Shown one piece after another: positions 1 through 11,900 of a stretch of DNA of 64,000 bases. Source of the DNA: Coffea arabica (Eukaryota; Streptophyta; Magnoliopsida; Gentianales; Rubiaceae); contig NC_092322.1 of NCBI RefSeq assembly GCF_036785885.1, positions 11,740,466 to 11,804,465 of the forward strand, written 5' to 3'. Numbering within the stretch: position 1 is the stretch's first letter; every line of letters begins with the position of its first letter. Under the pieces are notes generated by a model, which was not told the origin of the DNA, did no database searches, and was given only the letters and a program-made list of their open reading frames with translations. The position numbers and the translations under genes are program-made.

Positions 1-1634
1 AAAAATTAATTAAAAAATATGTTCATGAAAAATGTAAAAGTTTTCTATAAAAAAATGCAAACAAGGGCGATTGCAAAAATTCTCTCCATCATGTTATCAC
101 TATTTCTCTCTAAAAGGAACAGCTGGTGACTTAAATATCTCGAGTTCGACCCCAATTCCACCATTGTCTTTTGTTTGAGGGCAGAGTTTGTGTGTGCCAA
201 CAAAACTTTGAAATTCAATATTGATCATTGACCATGTGGTATTCCAATAATGCTAGCTTGGGAACTGAGATGAGTCGATCCAGAAGAAAGAAGCAGTTAT
301 TAGTGGTGGGGAGAATAAGAGGGAGAAGATCAACTAACCGAGCAAATTGAGTTAGAATAAAGATATTTCATCATAGAAGTTTAGATGCAATTTCCTTCTG
401 CGTCAAATTGGATTGAATTTTTTGCCTGCCTAGTACTTAATTTCTTACTGCTAACTTGGATCACTAGCAATCCTATCTTTTGTCATGTGATTTTTCCCTC
501 TACCAATGTACATAGATGACACATCGCCGGGCAAAAGAAATCGTAAATTAATCATATTATTTGAACTCAATATTTTCTTTTTTGTTATACTTTCATAGTA
601 AATAAATAAGGAAAATCATTCAAAACCCTCCTCAAATTTCATCAAATAAACCTTTTCATTTTTCACTTTTAAAATGGTAATTTTACGTTCCTTATAAAAT
701 TAAGTCGGTAAAATGTAATTCCAACATAAGTTTTCGACAATTTTTTACCATGAATCTATCACGTGACTAAACGTAGTCTTTTTTTTAAATGACGAAAAGG
801 TTATATACCATTTATAGTTAAACAAATGATTTGATTCAAATTTAATTTTGTCCTTCAAAAAAAGTAGGTTGTGACTCGAACCACATTCTTTTTTTGCTAA
901 AATAGTGGGATTCGATCCAATTCAAATTCATTTTTGCTACTAAAAAAGTGGGATATAATCTTTTGTATAAAAAAAAATGACTATATGAGAGTCATGTGGT
1001 GATTTCAGATTAAACTGTAGTTAAAAACTTAGGTTTCGACCAAATTTTACTCATTTGAATTTGTAAGAAATATAAAATTAATATTTTAAAAGTGAAGGAT
1101 GAAAAATTTCATTTGAGAAAACGTGATGAACGTTTTGAATATTTTCCAATAAATTAAGTTTGACAAACAGTTTGAACAAGAGTCCTATTTGACTTAATTA
1201 CATCTAAGAGGAACTACAGTTCATTTATAGTCATCTCCTAAATACAGGTAAGAGGCCCTAATAATGCCTTAGAGAATTGACCAGATCCAATAATGGACCA
1301 CTATTTATCTCTATTCACATGATGCACTAGAAACCTTAAAAAATATTCTACCACCTGAGGATAATGACTCATGATCCAATAAGCATGGTGTTAAGAGACA
1401 CTGACTTTCGAAACCATTCCCCTGACTATTCAAGGCTTCAAGCCCTTTATTCATGCATGCTAATCATTTCTCTAATTTGGATTCTCAAAAAAAAAAAAAA
1501 AAAAATCCAATGAAAATTTCTTGTCAACTTCTGAAGCTGTTTTGTCATGATATTGGATTGGACAGTGACACAATGCATGAGCACATTTCATTGGCCCATT
1601 AAAAGACAGCACTTCAGTTTCAAGCGACTGGACA
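1..1634. other. Gene-free AT-rich flank
   Basis: No coding region, RNA gene or intact transposon is supported here. All frames are short and interrupted. A short stretch near 137-152 resembles a tRNA-type B box and could be a decayed SINE, but no A box, tail or target duplication was found with it. Confidence 0.5.
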
Positions 1635-1656
1635 ATATATATATATATATATATAT
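1635..1656. repeat. (AT)n microsatellite
   Basis: This is an uninterrupted run of about 11 AT units just outside the Helitron. It is a likely polymorphic marker and has no evident coding role. Confidence 0.9.
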
Positions 1657-1769
1657 GTGTTTTTTTGTTGAGCCCAAGAAAGGACGCGACAATCCTAAGG
1701 CCCAAAACTGATAAATTGGATCGCGAAGTAGCCTTTTTATAATTTTATAGTATCTACTAGGGGGAAGTA

Positions 1770-1786
1770 CCCGCGCATCGCGCGGG
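1770..1786 (-). terminator. Helitron 3'-terminal hairpin
   Basis: This is a perfect 7-bp GC-only stem with a 3-base loop, about ten bases from the CTAG terminus. In Helitrons this hairpin acts as the terminator of rolling-circle transposition. It is not a transcription terminator. Confidence 0.75.
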
Positions 1787-4422
1787 TGTTTGATGCCTGT
1801 AACTAAAGAGAATTTTTTAATGGTTGAAGTGAATATTATTTTCATATTGACCAAGTTATTTTTTATCAAGTACCTATCAGTACATATCATCAATATTTTT
1901 GCCAGGTGAGCAAGTGATTGAAGATAAGAGTATAATAACAACGCATATTAAGTAATATTAACAAAATTGTTATAGATAATAATGTATATTAGTCGAATCC
2001 TACTTAATATAAGTTGAAGGAAATGCATGGATAATGGAGTAGTTTAGAGGGCATTAAACCTAATCCTGAAAGCCGAAAAGGGAAAAACGGAAGAATGTGA
2101 AAGAGGAGACATCGGAATAACCATAACCGATACTTAGACATTAAATCATCAACATACCTATGTTTTTGGCTGTTTAATTGAGATGTAAATAGTGATATAT
2201 TGCTAGTGTGGAAGCTATTTCAAAGTTAGGGGATTCAGACATGAGAACTCATGCATTTGTATTATTATGAGTTGTTTCAGACATTTGAATGAATAGCTGC
2301 AACATCTCTTTATTTTAATTGCACTATGACACCATTTCAATAATTACACCAACACATATGCTCATATAAGTTGTACCCAATGCACTAACGATTGCAAAAT
2401 AATCCCTCATTCCAAAAATATCTAGATGTCCTTATATAATATAAGAATGAGTTTTGGTCAATTTTGTCAAATGCTACTATATGATAACATCTAACAATCA
2501 TTTCATTTGGTGCAATATCTAATAAATTAAGTAGGCAAAGATTTTACAAATTCTTAGAAATTGAAGTTATTAACTTGTATAAATTAAGATCCTTTTTAAA
2601 CTACTTTGGGAGCTTTGTTTTTGTTAAAATTGTAATAAAGTATTTACAAGAATCTTCAAATGATAAAAATATGTTTGTCCATATAATTTTTTGGTAGTAC
2701 TAAATTTGCTATAGTTTCAATCAATTGGTGATAAAACAACTCAAACTTCAATCAAATTTTGGAACTATTTATGTGGCATAATTTGTGGTGCAATACTGAT
2801 AAAGTATGTATCTAAATTTAGGTTGAATTCTAATGTTTTGTTAAGGAAGTTAGGAATGAAAGTTTTAACGAATTCTATTCAACCACTATAGACTACTCGA
2901 TTACTATAAGTTTAGCAGAATATAAGAGAAAATAAAGATATTATCAAACATAAGATTAAGACAAACTATAAGTTTTATAGTAGGAGATCAAACTACCAAA
3001 ATCAATTATCACATGATCTCATAAATGAATCAACTTTATCACCATAGCAAATCAGCAGTACAAAAGTAATCAAATATTCCTAGAAATCAGACAATCATAT
3101 ATATAACCAAATACATAAATGAATGAACTTTATCACCAAACCAAATCAATATCACTAAATACGTACTAACACCAAAATCATTTCCAGAACTAATGACATG
3201 TATATCAAAAGAATTTAAAATATTCAACAGAAAGGATAAATTTTTGGTTACCTTATTTCAAATGTTCCCTGCAAAACTTTTCCTCACACACATGAGGTTG
3301 ACATTGTTAATGCATTAGTATTACCTAATTAAATATATTAACATGTGCACAAAAAGCAGTTATACATGTATCACAGGTTATTTGCAAATTATGACAAATT
3401 TCAATGTAAAAAATACAGCTTCAACATACCTTGGTTTGGAGATTTTGATTAGGAGATGTAACACACTTCCAATGAATCATGTTCCTACCACAAATACAAG
3501 TAAATCAAAAAAAAATTCAAAAAGCTAAGTCAATTGATTGTTATGATTTGTCTTCAAATGGATGAAAGATGGTTCCAGATACCTTTGTTGAGTAAACCCA
3601 AAAACTAAGAAAATGGGGTGAACTGATGGCCAACACTTGATGCTATAAATTTTTTAATAATTAGCATTAATTTTGTCTTAACCATCCTGGTTCTAGAATG
3701 GTTGGAAATGGTAAAGATAGCTAAAAAGACAATCTTTTAACTTAGACCTTAAACCAAAATACATGAAGTTGAATCAGCAGAATTTGAATAGTAACATCTA
3801 TCTAGCCAACTTCGTGCAATTATCCCTAATAATTGTGTCTAATAAATCATTTGTAGTAAACCTTTGCAGTGAATGGAATTTAGCTAGCCGAGAAGTCTAG
3901 AAGTCTAATCAGTTACATCAGATCAATGTTCTCCAACCTTTAATTTGCAACTCACTAAAAAGACCAGTACAACAAACTCACATTCCTAAAATACCCCATC
4001 CTCATTAATTTCTTTCACTAATTACCTACTAAACCACATTCTCCCCAATTTAATTAGAGACTAAGAACGTTTAAGTAATTACAACCACACAAAAGCTATT
4101 ATCACTTATACCCACAACTAAAAAGACAACCAAAATAATCATACATTTCCAAAATACCCATAAAAAGATACAACCCCATTTTTGGAAATGTATGACAAAA
4201 GAATTCACCATAAGTTGTATTTTGTGTTGTACATACCATATAAACTTTAAATGTACAAATATGAGGATATCTCTGTAAACATACCTAAACACATGCTGCT
4301 ATGAGTTGTACCAAAAGCTTTAAAAAAACTACATATTATTTCATATTTTCAAAATGCCCCTGCCTATATGGTTGAAATTCAAAGCCCTCTTTGACTAAAA
4401 CTCATTCGTATATAGTATAAGG

Positions 4423-4732
4423 AAATTGGTAGCTAAGGGATATTCCGGTAATTACACCAACACACAAGCATACATGGGTTGTACAAAATGCAAAAAACGG
4501 TTGCACACTCATAATACATTCTATCAATACCTAGGTGGCTCATCAATGACAACTTTAAATGTATTAAAATGGGGAATTATTAGTAACTAAGGGATATTCC
4601 GGTAATTACACCAACACACAAGCATATGTAGGTTGTACAACATACAAAAATAGTTGCACACTCATAACACATTCCATCAATATCCAGATGGATCATCAAT
4701 GAGAACTTTAAATGTATTAAAATGGGGTCATT
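4423..4732. repeat. Two tandem ~154-bp repeats inside the Helitron
   Basis: Two adjacent diverged copies begin near 4423 and 4577. They share blocks such as AAGGGATATTCCGGTAATTA and a following ACACCAACACACAAGCAT. A third, partial relative lies near 2336-2375. The repeat period was measured from matching landmarks (4434 and 4588). Confidence 0.75.
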
Positions 4733-4874
4733 TCAGTAAACATATCCAAATACAAGCTTCGTTAAGTTGTACATAAAGCTTTTAAGCTAATGCATAATAT
4801 TAAGGATTCCCAAAATAAGCCCACCCTTGCGGTTGAAATCTTTGCCCTAAACTCATTCTTATATAGTATAAGGA

Positions 4875-5687
4875 TATTTTTCCCTTCTTATTTGGTATGG
4901 TTATATGACGAGATTATAGCAATTAAGAAAGTTAAACTTCTTATTTAATCCACAAATTTTGTTCCATAAAAAACCAGTTATTGTAGAAGCAACAATTGCA
5001 GCTTAAACTATGTTAGATTGAACAGCGAATAACCATTTTTGTGGTAGAGTTGTTATTTTTGCTACCAAATGATTAGAGTACCCCTTTTTTTAAATTTCTT
5101 TCTTCATTTTTTTGGCTGAAAATTAAGTTAACAATTCTACGCCTTTATAATTTTGTCCTCATTATCACGTCTAATTTGTATTTTGGATTCTGCAAGGATT
5201 GAAAAATAAAAGAAGAATTGAGGATTTCTATTACAATTGCATTTTTTGATAATTTTGGTTCCGATTTATCGTTTTACGTTATTTTAAATCATTTAATAAA
5301 AAACTCCTTTCTTGTTTTTTCCTAAAACAATTGTTGCCTAGCAATTACCACAATCTCAAACTGTTGCTTGTACCACCGATATGCCAAAAGGGCAAAAGAT
5401 AACATCATTTTGTGCTGTTTGATATTAAATCAATAAACAAAAGAAAGTAACCATACACTAGGAACAATATAAAACAAAATTGCTTAATTACTTGTCATTT
5501 ATAAAAAAAAAAAAAAACAAGATTCAATCAACAGTAGATCGTACAAATTAAACTTTATTTTCAAGTCCCAGTAACATTTTTATTTCTTTTCAATTGTTTT
5601 GGGTAAATAAATATTTTTTTAATCAAAACAAATCTTAATTATGTTCCCTTTTTCCTTTTCACTTTTTTTGCGTGAATAGATAATACT
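4875..5687. other. Gene-free AT-rich spacer
   Basis: No supported gene is present. The stretch holds poly-A and poly-T runs and short interrupted frames only. Confidence 0.5.
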
Positions 5688-5833
5688 GGGTTTGTTTGGA
5701 TAGAGTATTATTTGAAGTATTATTTGAAATATTTACTATAATACTTTTTATGATGTGATGTACATGAGATTAAAAAGTAATTAAAAATATAAACAAGTAA
5801 TTTGAGAAAATATCTCACTATCCAAACAAACCC
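5688..5833. mobile_element. MITE, GGGTTTGTTTGGATAG family, copy 1
   Basis: This 146-bp element has terminal inverted repeats: GGGTTTGTTTGGATAG on the left and CTATCCAAACAAACCC on the right. A related copy with similar internal sequence (GATGTGATGTA in both) lies at 36871-37050. No clear target duplication remains. The superfamily (PIF/Harbinger-like or hAT-like) cannot be settled from this sequence. Confidence 0.7.
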
Positions 5834-7076
5834 GTGTTTCCGTTTATAGCAAAACATGTGTCGGTTGATATGAAAACCCATTCAGCGGTACACTGAGAGT
5901 CGCGTTTTTCTAAGGCCTTTTTCCCAATATAGCCCACCGACACCTCAACAGAGTTGTCGGTAGCCTTAAATTTTTAGCGTATTAAAATTAACCTCGGAGA
6001 CCTTAATGGCAGACGACAAAATTTTTCTAGTAAAATGCGCTCCTAAATTAATTCCCTTTATAGAGGGCGATTTTTTTTTCTTCAAAGGAAGTAGTATTAA
6101 CAAAAAAAAAAATAAAAAAAATGGTCTAGCCGTCTACAGGTTGTTCTCCAGCTCAGGGTGTTGTTGGTTTGCTACTAGAAATAACAAAATATTAACTCTG
6201 GTGTAAACGAGTCGAATCAAGTTGAATATTAGTGTTCAAATTTATATGATTATTTTAAACGATTTTGAAATTTTAGTCGAGTTTAACTTATTTATTTTGC
6301 AAACCAAACTTGAACGAAATTTTTATTAAGTTTAAAAATTATCAAATATAAAATATTATTTAAATTTAATTTAATTAGTCGGTGAACTAAATTCGAACAA
6401 GCTCTTAACAATTTGAATTCGATTCGACTATCGATTAATTTGATTTATCTTTTAATCCTGTTATCTTATGCATTTTAAATTGCAATGTATGTCAATTGGT
6501 GCTGGACGATTTCGACATGTTTATTACTAAAATCTCTTCTTAAAAAAGAATAATAATATTGCATGGTTGATGAAAAAGGAACCAATAATAATTGGTTCCA
6601 TCCACTTGATCCGAAGTTTGAACTTTGAAAAAGGAGCACAAGGCATTTCAATGAGCTATATGTTACAATTTTTAAGAGTACCAAAGCTAGAGAAGACTCA
6701 ATTTATTCTTGTCATACCTGTTTGGAACTAAGTATTTGTTTTCACGGGGCTTTATGGGACAAGGACAAAGATGTGTTTCAGGTGTTTTTTTTTAAGAAAG
6801 TAAAATTAAATTATACAATTCTTTAAATGCAAATGGGATGATAAAATATTAGTAAGTATGAAGTTTTTAAAAACAAGAGGAGTCGCTAGGATTTCCTAAT
6901 ACTAAAATCCTCGTGGACCCGATTATTGAATAACAAGAAGCCAAATATGCTTCATCCGCAAAAAAAAAAAAATCTAGGCAAGGACAAAAAAATGTATAAT
7001 AGAGCAGCATGCATAAAGGAAAAGAAGTGGTAATTGCAACTCTTTATTGATAAATCTTAATAAATTACAATTGTGA
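5834..7076. other. Gene-free spacer with a possible decayed repeat
   Basis: No gene is supported. The stretch 6204-6440 holds related blocks in inverse orientation (AACGAGTCGAATC on the left, GAATTCGATTCGACT on the right). It could be a decayed terminal-inverted-repeat element. No target duplication was found. Confidence 0.35.
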
Positions 7077-7111
7077 AAAAAAAAGCGAATTCTTTTTCTT
7101 CGCTTTTTTTT
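7077..7111. other. Perfect 13-bp hairpin downstream of the membrane-protein gene
   Basis: The arms AAAAAAAAGCGAA (7077-7089) and its complement (7099-7111) enclose a 9-base loop. It lies about 190 bases past the stop codon of the minus-strand gene that ends at 7301, so it may be in the 3' UTR or just past it. Any role in 3'-end formation is speculation. Confidence 0.5.
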
Positions 7112-7300
7112 TAAGTACACCTATAGGCATAAGAAAAAAAATAAAAAAGTGAAACTAAAAATTTAACTAAGAAAATGTATTTTTTTGTTAAATTATAAAG
7201 TTCGACTCCGATCATCTCCACAGGTCAGGATATGACTTCGGAACCCCCGGATCACTTTTACCAATTCTTACAGATTACCCAATACGATTAAGAAAATGTA

Positions 7301-8746
7301 TTAACTCAACTTTCCCTCTGCCCCACCTTCTAAGTAAGCTTTCTTCCTCCGATCAGCCCTAGTTAACAGACAAATCAAGAGAAAACACGTGGCGTAAACT
7401 GCATGGACCTTCCAAGTAGTCTTGGGCGGCTGATGCAGCACAGCCCTGTGAAACACCATCATGTAATAATGCAGCCCAATGGCAAAACCAACAAAAGTCT
7501 GACCCAAGCCCAACAGCTTTGTAGCCAGCCCAGTCTCAGTGGAGAAAACTAAGATCAAGTACATCAAAAGCAGCAGCAGGTACAACACATAACCAAGTGT
7601 TTGAAGCACCTGTAAACACACATAGGTGGACTGGGAAGTGGCATAGAAAAACCTCAACGGTTCAAGGCCGGTGACCAATGAAGAGAGGCACAAAATTGAG
7701 AAGTATATGGACATATAAATTTGGATGAAAATTAAAATTTTTTGAAGAGAAAAATAGGCTTTGAATTTGTTGAAAACGAGAGAGACGAGAATTAGAGGGA
7801 TCAGAAGGAAGGCAAATGAGGTAAATGAAGCTATAGTTGGTGCATATTTGTTACCAACTATTGGTTTGAACCCTCTAGTGATTTCTTTATTGGCTTTGTT
7901 CAAGTAAACTTTGGAGGTTTTGGATATCCTCTCCAAATCTGGTATCAATGTTTCCTGAAATTTGGATGGTAAATCTCTGAATCCAGAAACCAAGTCATCA
8001 TCATCATCTTGATCAATCCACCTTGGTAAGGTTTGTTTTGGTGACTTTTCTGACTTGGGTTTTGTGCCTGAAGGCTTTTCTGTATCTGAAGTGGTGGTGG
8101 TCTTGGATTTGGACTTGGGCTCATTGCTGAGATTCTTATCCAAGAGGGTTTTGGAATCTTTTGAGGTAGTGGTTGTGGCTTTAGCTGTTTTATTCTTGGA
8201 TGAGCTTGTTGTGGTTAGATCTGAGGATTTCTTGGAAAAAAATGTGCTGGTTTTGGTTGAATTTGAGGATTTTGAAGAAGTGGAGTTGAGCTTCTTGACT
8301 GGGATTTTGATGGTGGGATTTTTCCCTCCAAGAGTAGAAGGAACTGATACAGGCTTGATGAGCATGGTCTTGTTGCTCTTCTTGGTTGATTCAGATGGGA
8401 ATTCAAGGAGCTTGGTCTGGTTTTTGGCAGCAACAGAGCCAGTTTTGATGAGCTTGGTTTGGTTCTTGGATGAGCTGCTTGTGGTAGCCTTGGCTAATTT
8501 GGTCTGGTTTTTACCTTTGGTGGACAATAAAGAAGTAGTTGCTGTTGTTGCAGAGCTTTTCTTCTTGATAATTGGCTGCTCATCTTCATCTTGTAGCTCA
8601 AGCATTCTTCTCCTCCCAAAGAACAACCCATTTTTCTCCGCTTGTACTTCAGTACTATAGGCACAAATGAATACTGAACTCACAAAAACCAAGGCAAGAC
8701 AAAGTACAAGTACCTTTTTGGGACTGGAATCTTGTAGTGGAGCCAT
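7301..8746 (-). CDS. Plant membrane protein with Ser/Thr/Lys/Asn-rich lumenal region, function unknown
   Basis: This is an intronless frame of 481 codons if started at the ATG at 8746. An in-frame ATG at 8830 would add 28 residues (509 aa). I prefer the inner start because it places a hydrophobic signal-anchor at residues 11-33. A long low-complexity Ser/Thr/Lys/Asn segment follows (about 60-240), with repeated KNQTKL units and eight N-glycosylation sequons (NQT, NKT, NST, NLS). Next comes an acidic DQDDDDD patch near 244-251. The C-terminal half has about five membrane segments: 303-325, 335-357, 374-402, 410-433 and 445-462. It ends in a basic tail. I recognise it only as a conserved uncharacterised plant membrane-protein type; no catalytic motif is visible. 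The layout suggests a glycosylated lumenal or extracellular stalk on a membrane domain. It stands alone, with spacer on both sides. Confidence 0.85.
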   Translation of the reverse strand: MAPLQDSSPKKVLVLCLALVFVSSVFICAYSTEVQAEKNGLFFGRRRMLELQDEDEQPIIKKKSSATTATTSLLSTKGKNQTKLAKATTSSSSKNQTKLIKTGSVAAKNQTKLLEFPSESTKKSNKTMLIKPVSVPSTLGGKNPTIKIPVKKLNSTSSKSSNSTKTSTFFSKKSSDLTTTSSSKNKTAKATTTTSKDSKTLLDKNLSNEPKSKSKTTTTSDTEKPSGTKPKSEKSPKQTLPRWIDQDDDDDLVSGFRDLPSKFQETLIPDLERISKTSKVYLNKANKEITRGFKPIVGNKYAPTIASFTSFAFLLIPLILVSLVFNKFKAYFSLQKILIFIQIYMSIYFSILCLSSLVTGLEPLRFFYATSQSTYVCLQVLQTLGYVLYLLLLLMYLILVFSTETGLATKLLGLGQTFVGFAIGLHYYMMVFHRAVLHQPPKTTWKVHAVYATCFLLICLLTRADRRKKAYLEGGAEGKLS

Positions 8747-8930
8747 GTGTATAGCAGGAGTAGTACTGAAATCTATGTGCCTGCCCTGCTGTTTACCGAA
8801 AGATCTTTCCAACCCAATCAGGCTTCTCAAGATTTTGAAGCCTCAGAAAAATCAAGTATTTTTATGGAGATGGGAGAGAGTTAAAGAAGGAAGAGAGAAG
8901 GGTGAGAAACAACATTAATGTGGGGATTTA
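8747..8930 (-). promoter_or_regulatory. Probable 5' leader of the membrane-protein gene
   Basis: The leader contains an in-frame upstream ATG at 8830, so two protein starts are possible. Its upstream part is rich in CT on the gene strand, as in many plant leaders. No confident TATA position was assigned. Confidence 0.35.
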
Positions 8931-11900
8931 TAGTTGTGATTAGTGAGGTTGCAAGAGTGTGAAAAGGAGTGATGACTCTGATGAACTGAAGAACAGGGGA
9001 AGACTTTAATGCGAAACTACAAGAAGAAGAGGAGATGAGAATGAGATCAGATGGTCTCAGATCAGTCACATGTTGCCACAAGAAGACAGGCTATTGTGTT
9101 CCTACGCGGTTTTACCTCAATTCTCAGCCTAATAAAAACACACACAGCACACTCTGACTGACGGTGGTCTGGTCTTTGGAGCAATTTGACACATTACTAC
9201 TAGTAGTGGAGTATTAACTATTCGAGTAATGAATCGGTTGGATGGGAGGTAAGTAAGGTCTACTGCTGCTGAGTAAACTAGTTGGAATTTTGAAGTCTTG
9301 AGGGTGATGAATGCGAGTATTGAATGATTAGTTTTGTGTGAAAAAAATCTGGGATGTTTCGCAATCAAGATCCAGTGCTTGAAAATGACCTCATTGTCAT
9401 CAGTGATAATGATGAGAGCAAAACCATAATTTGATTTCAAGAATTTGATGGAGGAAATTCATTGAATTCTCCTTTAAATTATTGGTACTTGCTTTCCTAA
9501 GAATGAATGGAATCCAACCTATGATATCTGCCATAGGTCAAAATAAAAGAGAAAATGAACCAGTAAGCATTAGAGTCCAATAAATTCAGCAATTTATCCA
9601 ACTGGTCAATTTTAGGCTTTGCCAGTTGTGTATTCCACTTTTTCTAAGAGTGCAATACAATCTGCTTTTGATTGACCTATTATTGGTAGCCCGGATCATG
9701 AATTGCCATTAAAATTGCGGTTAATTATAATTTCTGCGAACATATTTGTCAATCATATTTTTTACATGATTAAAACCCTACAATATATTTTTCTCTATAA
9801 ACTTCTGAAAATAGCAATCCAAACGGTGTCATATCAGCCGAGCATATGCTACATTGTTCCAATCATGTACACATTTGTTGGACCAAACCAAAGCTATTCT
9901 CATACTGAAAATGCAAAGGAAACCATCCTAGCAAGAAAAGATGCAGGGAAATAAGGGAAGAAGTTTCACTCATCCAGCCAAGTTGGAACGTTTTAAAGAG
10001 AGTCGCATTCTTTCCAAGCAATGTCCCAACTAAATTATAGAATTCAAGAACTTGTAAAGTATAAACTGCAATATATAATTTTCAATGCTACCCGGAAATT
10101 ATGAAACTTTGACTCGAGTTGGCAAATTTTATTTGACTTCGAGGCCATAGAATGTCGTGCAGGGATATGTTTTATACTATACTACTTAAATTCCAGCAAC
10201 AACTTCATACTGCATTTGACTAAATGTTGTCACAGTTTAATGCAACCCCGGAATTTTGGGAAGGCTTCAACCTTTGCCTTTCTCCTCCTCGTTTGGATTT
10301 GGGGCAGGGACACGGTTAATGGTCAAGATTTGCCCTCAAAATTTTGTGCGGCTGAGATTACACCATGTAACTCGATTTCTGTGCCAAGTGTGGGGCCCAC
10401 CACTATCTGTTCTGAAAATACATCCTGTAAAAAAAAAGTTACATCGTGTTTAACCAATATTACGCACAGTGCAAAATGAGGACAACCGACACAAACGGTT
10501 GCAACCGTTTGTGCCCCGTATCCTCCTCGTTTCGGTGTAACTTAGGTGAGCAAAGTATCAGGTAGTTATAGAAATGATCATAAAAGACAAATCCCTTTCG
10601 TCTACCCTTTTGGTTTTAAAAAAAAGTTTTGAAGAACAAAAATCTTTATCAAGTCAATAATATTTAGTAACCAAAATGAGAAAAAGAGGAAGAATTGAAG
10701 AAATAGAAAAGGAGAGATTGTATCATAAAACAGCAATATATAGGAAAATCTTTAGGATAACTACATACTGAAATAGTAAACATTCTCACTATGCTAGCTC
10801 TTGCAGGAGACAAATAGTTGGAAATTGAAATAGTTGACTTCCTTGCAACCAAGTCGTACTCTTTTGACATGCCTGCTTGCCAATTTGATCTGGATCAACC
10901 CTTGAGTGGATTTTTCTGTAAATATTCTTCATTTTCCTTTTTTTCTACTTTGAGAACATGCCCAACTGGTTTTGGGGGCTTAGGTGGTTAGCTACTTGAC
11001 AGTTGAGCAACAGTCGCATTCCAGATTTGGACCAGCAATTTGGATGGTAAACTAGCTTTTGTTCAGACGATTATCGAATCAATCAAAATGAAATAAGTAA
11101 AAAGGATTTTTCTAACGAGCCATTGAATCACTAGTTCAAAACACAACTCTTTAATCTATAGTTCAATACCAACATGTGTGTTCCCTCGTATATGGACGCT
11201 TTTTTTTTAAATTTAATTTAATTTTTTTTAAAAAAAAAATTTAACACCTAGAACCTCATGGTGCATGAAAATGGTGTATATAGTAGTAGAATAAATATTT
11301 AATTCTGCGTTTGATTAATGACTGTTCTCGTTAGTGATTATTAAACAAATAACCTTTCTGAAATTTTGTTAGCCTATCGATAATAAATCAAGAAAATCTT
11401 GTTGGAAGCAATACATCCCAAAATACTTCTTCAATTATTCGAGACATAAAAGTTTTACTCGGCATGAAACCCTAGTATGCAAAATGAAATTGTGAACGAG
11501 ATGAACGTACAATCGAACCAAATGCCTAGTAATAAACGAATTATAATGGACAAATTGCATCTCGTTCACCTTTATATGTTTTGGCTGATAATGTTTCAAA
11601 TTTGACATTTTTGGTTAATGATGTGTTGGACTCAATTCCATTTCAGTCCTTCACAGCTTTTTTTTTTATTTTTTTATTTAATGATTTTTACATGCTGTGG
11701 CTTTTCTATATTTTGCATATTTTGTCCATATTTGTTTCAATCAATATGCTCCATTAGGTGCTTTATCTAGTTCTGTCATTTAGAAATACCGAGAATCAAT
11801 TGAGTTAAACAATTTTAGGGAATTAGTCTGATCGAAAGACTGGAATACCCTCAGTAAAAAAAAAATTGAGCTAAACCAAAACATGAGGCATAAAATTGAT

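Larger units (their letters stand above)
1757..4874 (-). mobile_element. Non-autonomous Helitron
   Basis: Read on the minus strand, the element starts with TCCTTATACTATATAAG next to a host A and ends in CTAG next to a host T. That is the A^T insertion pattern of Helitrons. The 3' end carries the diagnostic GC-rich hairpin at 1770-1786: arms CCCGCGC and GCGCGGG, loop of three, about ten bases before CTAG. No Rep/helicase coding sequence is visible in the 3.1 kb, so mobility would depend on an autonomous partner. The interior holds tandem and dispersed copies of its own subterminal sequence. There are further 5'-end-like motifs at 4400-4428 (minus) and 2429-2455 (plus), which suggests nested or chained Helitron ends. 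The terminal motifs and hairpin are seen directly; the continuity of one 3.1-kb element is inferred. Confidence 0.75.

Noticed and set aside
8055..8660. 201-codon plus-strand frame
   Set aside because: It lies antisense to the repetitive Ser/Thr/Lys region of the membrane-protein gene, and its Val/Leu/Asp-rich translation is a mirror of that bias.
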